Positions 21,861 through 31,344 of a stretch of DNA of 64,000 nt are shown piece by piece. The notes beneath the pieces were generated by a model that did no database searches, had not been told where the DNA came from, and saw nothing but the letters and a program-made list of their open reading frames with translations. A program made the position numbers and the translations under genes. Position 1 is the stretch's first letter; each line of letters opens with the position of its first letter. Location: contig JAMXDE010000026.1 of assembly GCA_026770025.1 (NCBI GenBank), positions 1 to 64,000 on the forward strand, written 5' to 3'. This DNA is from Craspedostauros australis (taxonomy: Eukaryota; Bacillariophyta; Bacillariophyceae; Mastogloiales; Achnanthaceae).

Positions 21861-24800
21861 TCATGCGTTCCGTAGCCTCTTTGTTCGTCTATCGTTCTCG
21901 AGCTCATCCACCTCCTCGTTTTCGCGTTGCTCCGACTCCCCGCCACTTTCGCTTGGTGTCTCGAGGTTGTTCACATATTCCCGGAACCAATCACATATCA
22001 TCGACTCCTCGTCACTTTCGCTTGGTGTCTCGAGGTTGCTCAGATATTCCCGGAACCAATCACACATCATCCGAAGCCAATGTTGGAAGTCTTGGAATTC
22101 ATTCATATCGGAACTGAGGGCGAGACGAATCGAATTATCGCAGATCTTCTCACTTCGGCTGCGACGTAGATCGAGCTTGTCCATCGATTCACTCAGCAGT
22201 GGACTCTCATCGGTGGGAAAGCCTGCGTAGAAGGACGTGCCATCGGCCGCCACTCCTTTGTACGGGCTACCAAGTCTGAGTTTCTCTTTCCTGCTTGCAA
22301 CGCAGTACAACCGATTCAAGCCAAATGTGATGTCAAGGAGGCTGTGGTGAATTCTATCTCTGTTCTTGCGGATGTCCTTGTGTTCAATTGTGCTGGAATC
22401 AAAATAATCTTTGGCTTGGATGCAGACCGTGAAGAATCCCACTTCCGATTTCACGAACTTGCCCGCGCTGTCTGTGATCTTCCTTACGCCAGCAGTGGAA
22501 ACGTATCCATCCGCGAGGTTGCTTGATCCCTCCGCCACAGTTGTGAGTGATGGACAGAAAATCTGTTTCGTTCGATCGAATTTTGAACTATTCTCGGCGT
22601 CCTCTAGATTGGCGCAGGCCTCCCTCGTCCTGAGAAACACTGCTGCCAGGAACCAGTCCATGTCGAAAGTTGGTATCAGGGTCTCCCAATGTGAAGCATC
22701 GAAGCGGTAGAGTTTGTTCAATTTCGAGAACAGTACATGAGGATCGCTGGCAAAGTTTGGGCCGATTTGCCTGTTTATCAATTTGGCCCAACGGTTCAGC
22801 CCCACGCGAGTCTTCTGGGCCTCGACTCGTTTTGAAATTTCCTTTTGTTCCCACTTGACGACCTGGTCTCTGCTCATGAGATGAAAGCCGTCGGGCTTTG
22901 TTGGTATGGTAGGCTCGTTGAGGCTCATTTCAGACCGCTGGTGGTGCATTCCATCCATCGCGAGCTCAGACTCAACCGATATAGGTTTCACACCTTCCAG
23001 AGCATCCCATGCCTCTTTCACGCGGTCTGGCTTGTCAGGGACTCCCCTGGACGGTTTGAGCTTCATTTTGAGGGTATCCTTCAGGATGGATTGGATGGAT
23101 TTCCTGTCGTGGTATGAGACGGTCTTGGCTGCAGTGATGGCAGCACCGATGATCTGTGTCGACAACGCCTCGTAGGCAAATGGCGTTGTTCCGAGAAAGC
23201 CAACACGACCTGTCAGCATGCTTCCACCCTCCAACAGCCACACACAGAACAGCTGAATTGCCTCATCCACGATGAATGGCTTCTCCAGTTCCTGTTCCTC
23301 CTTGAACTTTGGATCGATTTGGTACGTTTCGTTTTTACCCACAATAATGTGGTCGAAGATCTTGAAAGGCTCGGGTGTCACCAGTCCGTACTCCGTGACG
23401 AGATCGTTCATGATGTTGATGTCCTTGTCTCCGAACTTCTCGAAGTTGATTCCATAGTCGAGGTCTCTCGCGTGCTTCTTTGCTGTGTCGATGTCCAAGG
23501 GCACAACGAATTCTGTTTGATACAGTAGAATCGCAAGTGCCCGTGCCACTGCCAGAGCTCGTTTGATGCCAAGTTTTTTAAAATCCCGATCATGCCACAG
23601 CTTCTTCAAGCCATTGCTTCTCGCGAATCTATCAAACACCAAAGACACCAACCTCATCTCATCGTTCGGGTTGAACTCCAACACCGACTCTGCCAGCTGG
23701 TTGACCAAGATCGAGGCCATCCTCGCATTGTGTGATGCGATGATGCTCAGGAATGGCGTCTTCATCATGTCCTCGTAGGTGGGAAGCTTGCCGCTTTTCC
23801 CGTCATCTCCGTCGTATTCCTTGCAAAGGGCTTCGTACACTTCCTTAGGATCTTTTTTGGCGCTGGATTCAAGACAGACGAAGTTGTCGCCTTGAGAACC
23901 GACAGCCCCACCGTACATCCCGGTACCTGCGATAGAGAAGACCACCTCGATGTTACAGTCGCCGTGGAGCCTTGGGAGCCCGCCATCGTCGTCTTTGGGT
24001 GTTCCTATCGGGCTTCCAGTGGCCTTGTTCATGATGTAGTAACCGAGGTCTCTTCCAAGGACATAAAAGTTTCGAATGATCTCTTTGGAAAGACTGGAAC
24101 ACCTTGCTGCTTCATCGATGGCAAACACGATCCGAATCCTGTCGTCGTTCACCTCCAGGTGTGCATCGCTTCCAGTCGTGGCGCCTTCCCCGTCGCTCAG
24201 GCGTTGCTTCTTCGCATCGAGTGTACGCAACCGCTGCTTCACCGTGTTTGCGATCGTTGATAGCACTTCGCCGTCGTTTTTTAAGTAAGTATCCACCCAC
24301 GTCTTCAAGAGAGTTCGGCACTGACTCGTTCGATCTCCGTTTGGATCCGCCGTCGCTATGTCACCGTCTGCTTCATGCATCAGAGTGATGACAGCACCCC
24401 TTGACTCTGCACTTGTGGCCAGCTCGACTGTCTTGCCTGTACCGCTGCCGGAGAAGAAGACACGGACGACGTTGGTGTGTTTTTTTTTGTTAAATGCGGT
24501 GATATGAACTCTTGGGGGGATTCCATTTTCTCTGCCCCTGTGTCGGAAGTTGCATTCGCCGATGTAGTATGCTGCTCTGTTATTGTCACACTCAATTGGG
24601 CGAAGAGAGTTCGTTGCAGGGTCGCGTCGAGCATCGTAGAGCTTCATCAGGCCAATCCGCACCGATTCGCGGAGATCCTTGCTTGGGTCATCAAATCCAC
24701 CGAGACCCTTGATCGAGTTCCATGCACATTTTGCGTTGTTTATATTGCCACCGTTGTAGAGCCATTGGGCCAAAACGTTGTCTTGTTCATACAAGAGAGC

Positions 24801-25139
24801 CATCTGGCTGAACGAACGAACGTCCCCCTCCATTTTGCCCTTTTTTTTCACTTCATCGATGATCAGCTTTCGGAAGGTCATAATTCTTTTGAGCCAATCA
24901 ACCTCCCTTGGGCTGTTCTCGTTGTTGGTCATTTCCATGCTCTGCGTTGTGGCGCTTTCGTCACGCTCCGGAAAGGTCTTCCGCAAGGCCTCCAGCAAGG
25001 TCTTCAGGATCTTCCTGATGCGTTCGTCGTCATCCTTGAGGGTCCAGAAGAGATACTCCTTGAAGGCAGGATCGCAGATCGTCTCAGCGAGCTGCGCGTT
25101 ACCACCAGTATCTCCGGCTTCACCGCCAACTGCAGCCAT
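21861..25139 (-). CDS. Large P-loop NTPase, Crinkler/RHS-like
   Basis: One intronless frame. The first ATG is at 25139 (MAAVGGEAGD), giving 1,092 residues. A Walker A motif (FSGSGTGKT) lies near residue 235 and a Walker B (RIVFAIDEA) near residue 340, followed by a sensor-like segment (FLSIIASHNAR) and a long alpha-helical C-terminal half. This P-loop layout resembles the NTPase part of Crinkler and trypanosome RHS-type proteins, which combine an NTPase with a C-terminal effector or nuclease domain. That resemblance is my inference; I see no clear nuclease motif and no N-terminal header. The C-terminus has a direct duplication of 23 residues (CDWFREY..NLETPSES, twice, 21942-22080) and ends in a Lys/Arg-rich tail. 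It converges with the DUF547 gene. Confidence 0.75.
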   Translation of the reverse strand: MAAVGGEAGDTGGNAQLAETICDPAFKEYLFWTLKDDDERIRKILKTLLEALRKTFPERDESATTQSMEMTNNENSPREVDWLKRIMTFRKLIIDEVKKKGKMEGDVRSFSQMALLYEQDNVLAQWLYNGGNINNAKCAWNSIKGLGGFDDPSKDLRESVRIGLMKLYDARRDPATNSLRPIECDNNRAAYYIGECNFRHRGRENGIPPRVHITAFNKKKHTNVVRVFFSGSGTGKTVELATSAESRGAVITLMHEADGDIATADPNGDRTSQCRTLLKTWVDTYLKNDGEVLSTIANTVKQRLRTLDAKKQRLSDGEGATTGSDAHLEVNDDRIRIVFAIDEAARCSSLSKEIIRNFYVLGRDLGYYIMNKATGSPIGTPKDDDGGLPRLHGDCNIEVVFSIAGTGMYGGAVGSQGDNFVCLESSAKKDPKEVYEALCKEYDGDDGKSGKLPTYEDMMKTPFLSIIASHNARMASILVNQLAESVLEFNPNDEMRLVSLVFDRFARSNGLKKLWHDRDFKKLGIKRALAVARALAILLYQTEFVVPLDIDTAKKHARDLDYGINFEKFGDKDINIMNDLVTEYGLVTPEPFKIFDHIIVGKNETYQIDPKFKEEQELEKPFIVDEAIQLFCVWLLEGGSMLTGRVGFLGTTPFAYEALSTQIIGAAITAAKTVSYHDRKSIQSILKDTLKMKLKPSRGVPDKPDRVKEAWDALEGVKPISVESELAMDGMHHQRSEMSLNEPTIPTKPDGFHLMSRDQVVKWEQKEISKRVEAQKTRVGLNRWAKLINRQIGPNFASDPHVLFSKLNKLYRFDASHWETLIPTFDMDWFLAAVFLRTREACANLEDAENSSKFDRTKQIFCPSLTTVAEGSSNLADGYVSTAGVRKITDSAGKFVKSEVGFFTVCIQAKDYFDSSTIEHKDIRKNRDRIHHSLLDITFGLNRLYCVASRKEKLRLGSPYKGVAADGTSFYAGFPTDESPLLSESMDKLDLRRSRSEKICDNSIRLALSSDMNEFQDFQHWLRMMCDWFREYLSNLETPSESDEESMICDWFREYVNNLETPSESGGESEQRENEEVDELENDRRTKRLRNA

Positions 25140-25560
25140 ATCGAAGCCAAGGCACAAGTGTTGATTCTTGGCTTTGGGGTGAGTGTAAACGCTAGCTTGA
25201 CGTACCGCTCCAATCTGGTTACTTGAGAGGTGCTGCTGTGGGCTGAAGATTGGGAAGGGCAGAGATGGTGTGGATGCTCAGGTTGCTGTCCGAAGTGAAG
25301 TGTCGTTGATGGTGATGGTGGTGTCGTTTTCAGCGCTTTGTACGTTCGGATGGTTTGGCAAAGCAGATCGATGATCGGGTTGTGTGTTATGATGCTGTTG
25401 CAAGCCATTCAAATGGAGGTCCTCTGCTGTTGTGGCGTGCAAGATCACTGCAACGTGGCGGCCTTCGTTCTGACGCTTTCGTTGTGATTCGGAAACGTTG
25501 ACACCCGAATTCTGCTTACGTGGTTTGGCGGATTGACGACGACACGTTTGACAAAGCTCT
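25140..25560. promoter_or_regulatory. Upstream region of the NTPase gene
   Basis: About 420 bp between the NTPase start and the edge of the inverted-repeat element. It presumably carries the promoter, but no TATA box or other defined site can be supported. No gene seen. Confidence 0.35.
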
Positions 25561-26830
25561 GGGGAACACGGTAATTTGTCCACTCACGACTCCACGAGCT
25601 CGTGATTGAGCTGAATCGAGTCGTGCTTTATGACGTAGTTCCCGTCAAGCGCTGAAGTTGCGCGCCGGGCGTGCCTGATCCCGGAACGCCGCTCTCGCCC
25701 GATTCCCAATCGCGCGCTTGGTTAGTTGTGAGGTTCGCTTGTGCAAACGAGTGTCACTTTCGTGTCGTTTGGCGAACGGGCGTGATGCCGAAAACAAGCT
25801 TCAGAGTACTGCGACATGTTACATTGTGTCAATTCGGACAAATGTGTTCTTCATTTTTGGACAAGTCACGATTTCGTGTCGCATACACATAATATGCTAG
25901 CTATTTCGATTATGTATGAATTGTCCTACCGCCAATGAAATATATTGTGTACAAATATACGTAGAACAAGTACCAAGTTTGGCTTTGTTTGAATTTTTGT
26001 GTCGGGGGACACAGGGGGGACAGAGGGGTACACAGGGGGGACACAGGGGGACAGAGGGGTACACAGGGGGGACACAGGGGGTACACAGGGGGTACACAGG
26101 GGGGACAGAGGGGGGACACAGGGGGGACATTTTGGAGCTGATCCAACGGCGAAGTTTTGTCTTGTCACGTTGCTTGGGTTTCGTTCCGCAGAAGCCATTC
26201 GTCACGCATCTGTGCGCATGGCAAACGGCAACCACGATCGTGATGAATGAATCTGCCTGTGTTTGCAATACTTAGTGGCACAAAACGTCCGAATGTCTAT
26301 GCGACATCCCATGGACACAAAGGCTTCGCATCAACTTCCAAGGCTAGTGCATAATGTAGATCACCTGTATTACACAGAAAAGTACAAGCCACATCATACA
26401 TGTTTGTCATAGTCTTCACAGCATGCATTTAATTAATCCATAAAATATAGCATCTAATGAAGGGAATAAGTGCCTGATTTAGTTGTAGATATGTGCATTA
26501 TCCATCTGTTGCTCCAATTCCTTGCGTTGTGGGTCGTATTCTGACCAAACCTTCATTGGAAAGGATAAACATACTACATTATAACAAGATCAGCGCATTG
26601 AGGGCATTCCAATGGGTATAATACCAGCTTAAAAACATCTAGATCCGTCTGGAAGAGACACTGGTATCCAAATCTGTGAATCGTGTGATACTGCATGGCA
26701 TGCATCACAATGTACATTCTTCTTCATATCTGTGCATTCCACAGACCGTTTGGAGCGATCCAACCAGCCATATCACTCCAATCACACTCCAAAGAGTACA
26801 TACATAGAGTGTGGAGTCCTAGATCCGTCA
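25561..26830 (+). repeat. Left inverted arm
   Basis: Reverse-complement partner of 29351-30620. It holds a G-rich tandem tract (26003-26130) and an AT-richer inner part. Short frames inside it (for example 25916-26275) come from the tract and are not supported as genes. Confidence 0.9.
26003..26130 (+). repeat. G-rich minisatellite (GGGGGACACA-like)
   Basis: A run of 9-11-bp units such as GGGGGGACACA, GGGGGACAGA and GGGGTACACA on the plus strand. Many runs of four to six G separated by short spacers give it strong G-quadruplex potential. The same tract appears C-rich at about 30051-30178 in the other arm. Confidence 0.9.
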
Positions 26831-29350
26831 AGGAGGGATCCAATTCTATGGATGCTAATATCACGCAATACTGCACAATACGGATCATGGTAGACAACGA
26901 TCTAAGCATATGCAAACATACAATGTCGGTATTATTGCATTCGAAGAAGCGTTTTGCTTTGGATATACTCAAATGGGTGTGGTCGTGAAGTTTGAAGTCT
27001 TAGATCTGTCATGAAGGGATTGCTGTCTACGGATGCTGGTATGTCACAATGCTGAACGGTGATCATCGTGTTGTGCAGCGTTCTGAGAATATGTGCCAAT
27101 GGCATGTCGACCATATTCCAATCCAATGCTTCGATGACTCTGAACACGCTCCATAGAGCACGGATATGCAGCTTGATGCTGTGAATGCATCAGGAAGGCG
27201 TATCGAGATGCGCTCAGGTGATCCACGCGTCATGACACCGCTCAGTGCAACCTGCCATCACTATCCGTAGAATTGGATCACTTCCAAATGGATACACTAT
27301 TTCAAACTTCATGGCTGTAGCTTTTGCAATCTACTTGGAGTGGTGCGGTTGATAGAATCTCTCAAGAAGGCCGGCCAAATCCATAGATAGGCAGAAGACT
27401 GTACAGCGCCATGCCCACCGCACAGGCCCGTCCCACGCAGAAATCCATGATATCAGCATTCATAGAATTGGATCCCTCCTTGACAGATCTAGGGCGGCAG
27501 CTCTATGCAATGGCTGACAGAACAGTTGGACCGGGTCAGGAAGTGGTCAATGGGTATGAATACAGAGGGAGTATCATCGTCCCGAGCTTGGGGCCGGGAC
27601 AGGCACAATCTGAGGTGCCAAGCTTGGAGTTTCCCGATCTGATCGGCCAAGTGTCACAGACCAAATCTTGGGCGATCCAGGTTCATGATATCATGGGAGA
27701 CGTACTCACATTCACAGAAGCAATGCAAGCTGGATTGCTCGTGGAGTGCAGTGGCGGATCGGTCACAGCCTGTAGAGGCGCAGCTGGCGCGGGCATACAC
27801 GCCAAGCATGGTGACAAAACAGCCAGGCTGTGCATAACCCACCACACACCGGCCACCAACAAAGTCATGCAATTGCACCAAGTGGAGCTGGCAAGCATTT
27901 ACAGGTCCTTGTCATGCCAGAGGTGATATGCAAGGCATGCCAAGTCACCCACGGCAAAGCTGTGCCGGAGTGCGATGCCGTGGGTGCTCTTAAGGATCTC
28001 GGCCAAGATTGGCATTTATCCCCAGGGTCCGCAGATGCAGACCTGCAGAGAGCAGTCCAGAATCAAAGTCATGAGCTCCCGATTGAGGTGCAAGGGCGGC
28101 ACATATAAGGGCACCAAGACAGCGGCAGGGCGTGGGCAGAGCTAGACAACTGGGCCCACCTCAACGTGGAAGCAGATCGACTCGCAGGGGCGGTGCACAC
28201 TTCCCTGTCAGAGGAGTGCATTTACGGCTGCCATATCTGAGGGGAGCGAGCGTCATTCCACCGCCAATCCAAGCTGATGTCCATAGGATAGGACAATGTA
28301 TCAGGGAGCAAGCCACTCGATAGGTGATTGGTATTCTTCAGGCGCGAAAGGTGTTCAGCAGCAGCGACCACATACAGTGGGAAGCCATTGCAGGGGAGTT
28401 ACAAGGTCCCAACCATTCCAAAAGGATTATATCATTCAAACTCATTGCAGGAGAGGCGGTGACAGGAAAATGCATGCAACCGTGGGGCCTGCGCAGCTCT
28501 GATATATGTCCCAGTTGTGGAGAACAGGAGAGCAGCGCGCACTCTTGGGAGTGCAAGGACCCTGCCAGGGTGAGAGCGGTGGCAAGGCCTGCGGCTGACA
28601 CCCGCAACTGGATGAATTGATATACAACCAGCCCAGGCGTCTCGCAAGCAATGGTTTCAGTTCTGTGCAGTCAGGTCAGCGGCACAGTCTTTCTGCAACC
28701 AACAGACATGGGACCAGGAATGAGATCCGCAGTGAGCAGTCAGGCATCTGTGGGGTCCATGGCCCTGCGGAAGGGAATGCTATCCAAAGAATGGAGCATC
28801 TTGCAAGAAACATTCCTGAGTCAGCATGATGCCAAACGAACGGCCAACAAGTGGTCCACACGCTTAATTCAACGCATTTGGGAAATCGCATGGGAGCAGT
28901 GGCAGCTTTGGAATGAAAAACTATTTCAACAAGAGGAATCGGCCGAAGCCAAAATGGAGCAGGCTCTAAGACAGCAAGCAGCTTCAGTCCGGCTTCACCT
29001 CAAAGACACCCATACTAACAGCAAGAGGATTGTCAGAACAGTTCCAGGAAGTGCAGCTCCGGCGCAACAAATTGCGGTCTAGTTGGAGCAAGCAGCGCGA
29101 ATGCTCGCGGAGCTAGCCGCCTATGGCACACCGAGCCGATGGATATGGTAAAAGCAGCAGGTCCCGCGTGACAAGGGGAGAGTTTGATGGATTAAGGAGG
29201 GCCACATGCCCAGCGTCAATATTCATATCAACTACGTACTATGGAGTCCGTGCTCCCTTTCCGCGTGGCGGGAAATTGAAAGGAGGAGGAGAAAAGTGCA
29301 GACGGCACAGATGTCAGAGAGGTAATCCAATCCTTGCGGTATTCATTAAG
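26831..29350 (+). other. Spacer of the inverted-repeat element
   Basis: 2,520 bp of single-copy interior. The first 600 bp contain degenerate copies of a motif near TAGATCCGTC...GGAT (near 26820, 27001 and 27461; also at 26641 in the arm) spaced about 180 bp apart. From about 27650 to 29090 there is a decayed RNase H and reverse-transcriptase tail. The remainder up to 29350 has no recognisable feature. Confidence 0.7.
27650..29082 (+). pseudogene. RNase H and C-terminal tail of a reverse transcriptase (decayed)
   Basis: Fragments in shifting plus-strand frames follow the order of an RNase H domain and the tail of a retroelement polyprotein. They are a GGSV..CRGAAGAG block with the usual first Asp replaced, VELASIY for the conserved Glu, HGKAVPECDAVGAL, then GHQDSGRA..ELDNWAHLN at about 28107-28200. 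After these come a Cys-rich knuckle (CPSCGEQESSAHSWECKDP, about 28509-28560) and a helical tail (LIQRIWEIAWEQWQLWNEKL, about 28865-28925). Several frameshifts and stops break it, so it is a relic. The order matches RNase H plus tail proteins abundant in diatom and other algal repeats; that match is from memory. Confidence 0.65.
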
Positions 29351-30620
29351 TGATGGATCTAGGACTCCACACTCTATGTATGTACTCTTTGGAGTGTGAT
29401 TGGAGTGATATGGCTGGTTGGATCGCTCCAAACGGTCTGTGGAATGCACAGATATGAAGAAGAATGTACATTGTGATGCATGCCATGCAGTATCACACGA
29501 TTCACAGATTTGGATACCAGTGTCTCTTCCAGACGGATCTAGATGTTTTTAAGCTGGTATTATACCCATTGGAATGCCCTCAATGCGCTGATCTTGTTAT
29601 AATGTAGTATGTTTATCCTTTCCAATGAAGGTTTGGTCAGAATACGACCCACAACGCAAGGAATTGGAGCAACAGATGGATAATGCACATATCTACAACT
29701 AAATCAGGCACTTATTCCCTTCATTAGATGCTATATTTTATGGATTAATTAAATGCATGCTGTGAAGACTATGACAAACATGTATGATGTGGCTTGTACT
29801 TTTCTGTGTAATACAGGTGATCTACATTATGCACTAGCCTTGGAAGTTGATGCGAAGCCTTTGTGTCCATGGGATGTCGCATAGACATTCGGACGTTTTG
29901 TGCCACTAAGTATTGCAAACACAGGCAGATTCATTCATCACGATCGTGGTTGCCGTTTGCCATGCGCACAGATGCGTGACGAATGGCTTCTGCGGAACGA
30001 AACCCAAGCAACGTGACAAGACAAAACTTCGCCGTTGGATCAGCTCCAAAATGTCCCCCCTGTGTCCCCCCTCTGTCCCCCCTGTGTACCCCCTGTGTAC
30101 CCCCTGTGTCCCCCCTGTGTACCCCTCTGTCCCCCTGTGTCCCCCCTGTGTACCCCTCTGTCCCCCCTGTGTCCCCCGACACAAAAATTCAAACAAAGCC
30201 AAACTTGGTACTTGTTCTACGTATATTTGTACACAATATATTTCATTGGCGGTAGGACAATTCATACATAATCGAAATAGCTAGCATATTATGTGTATGC
30301 GACACGAAATCGTGACTTGTCCAAAAATGAAGAACACATTTGTCCGAATTGACACAATGTAACATGTCGCAGTACTCTGAAGCTTGTTTTCGGCATCACG
30401 CCCGTTCGCCAAACGACACGAAAGTGACACTCGTTTGCACAAGCGAACCTCACAACTAACCAAGCGCGCGATTGGGAATCGGGCGAGAGCGGCGTTCCGG
30501 GATCAGGCACGCCCGGCGCGCAACTTCAGCGCTTGACGGGAACTACGTCATAAAGCACGACTCGATTCAGCTCAATCACGAGCTCGTGGAGTCGTGAGTG
30601 GACAAATTACCGTGTTCCCC
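29351..30620 (-). repeat. Right inverted arm
   Basis: Reverse complement of the left arm, same length (1,270 bp). It carries the C-rich version of the minisatellite. Its outer end lies 144 bp from the start of the next transposon. Confidence 0.9.
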
Positions 30621-30763
30621 TGGCACTTTGCTCGACACGACAGAAATTTCGTGTTCGACGCGTTCGTGGCCAGCGCTCTTTCTTTCGTATCGACGGACAG
30701 GCGCGAACAGGTTCTGACCCACTTGAGTGACAGGACCTGCAGTCCGTCCTGAGATGGTGGCAA

Positions 30764-30877
30764 CATATCCATAATGATTTTGGCCTGGTACTGGCCTACG
30801 TAGCTTGCGTCCGGACGCAAATTGGACGCTCAGTTTGCGTCCCCACGCAAATTGGGCCAATTTGCGTCCGGACGCAA
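30764..30877 (+). repeat. Left terminal inverted repeat with palindromes
   Basis: It contains three copies of the 16-18-bp palindromic motif TTTGCGTCCGGACGCAAA or a variant with CCCC centre. It matches the reverse complement of 39860-39952, apart from a few insertions. Such clustered palindromes are likely transposase-binding sites (inference). Confidence 0.75.
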
Positions 30878-31344
30878 GCGGCGACTCAACGGACTCGCCC
30901 AAATACGCTTTATGAGAAGCCGTTTTTTTTCAAATCCTCTTGCACTGGCCAGCTCGACTCACGACATGCCTCATGTCTTAAATTTATAATAATCGTTGCA
31001 GTTGTGGGAATTGAACAAACAATGATCATGCGTCGTGCGTCACCCTCCTTGTCGTGTCGCACCGTTGCTGTGATTTTGCATTTGCTGTCATCGTGGGTTG
31101 ATGTTTTCCATGCACTCGCACACACCTGTTCCGCAATTTCGGTTGCGTTCACCGTTGCCGGTGGACACTCGCCAACGAAATCCACAACCTCGTCGTTTCT
31201 CCATCGCCACTCCACTGATCTCCCCATCACACACATCACTTCCCCATCTTCCTCCACATCAACACATGTTCAACATGCACTTGCAATCTGCCCATCCCAC
31301 ACTTCGACATGCCAACATTGCAATGACACTGGCTTCTTCTGCTG

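Larger units (their letters stand above)
25561..30620. mobile_element. 5.06-kb element with 1,270-bp inverted arms
   Basis: The sequence starting GGGGAACACGG at 25561 is repeated as its reverse complement ending CCGTGTTCCCC at 30620. Each arm is 1,270 bp (25561-26830 and 29351-30620). The stretches I compared are identical except for one base near the inner edge, and short frames in the two arms translate identically. The 2,520-bp spacer holds a decayed reverse-transcriptase tail. I see no transposase and no clear target-site duplication. It could be a fold-back type transposon, a non-autonomous DNA element with very long termini, or the product of an inverted duplication. Confidence 0.85.

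Noticed and set aside
25916..26275. Pro/Cys- or Gly-rich frames (83-123 codons) over the G-rich tract in both arms
   Set aside because: All frames of a short-unit repeat without stops stay open. The products are pure repeat translations and overlap on both strands.
25561..30620. Target-site duplication for the inverted-repeat element
   Set aside because: The 10 bases on each side (ending AAGCTCT and starting TGGCACT) share no direct repeat.
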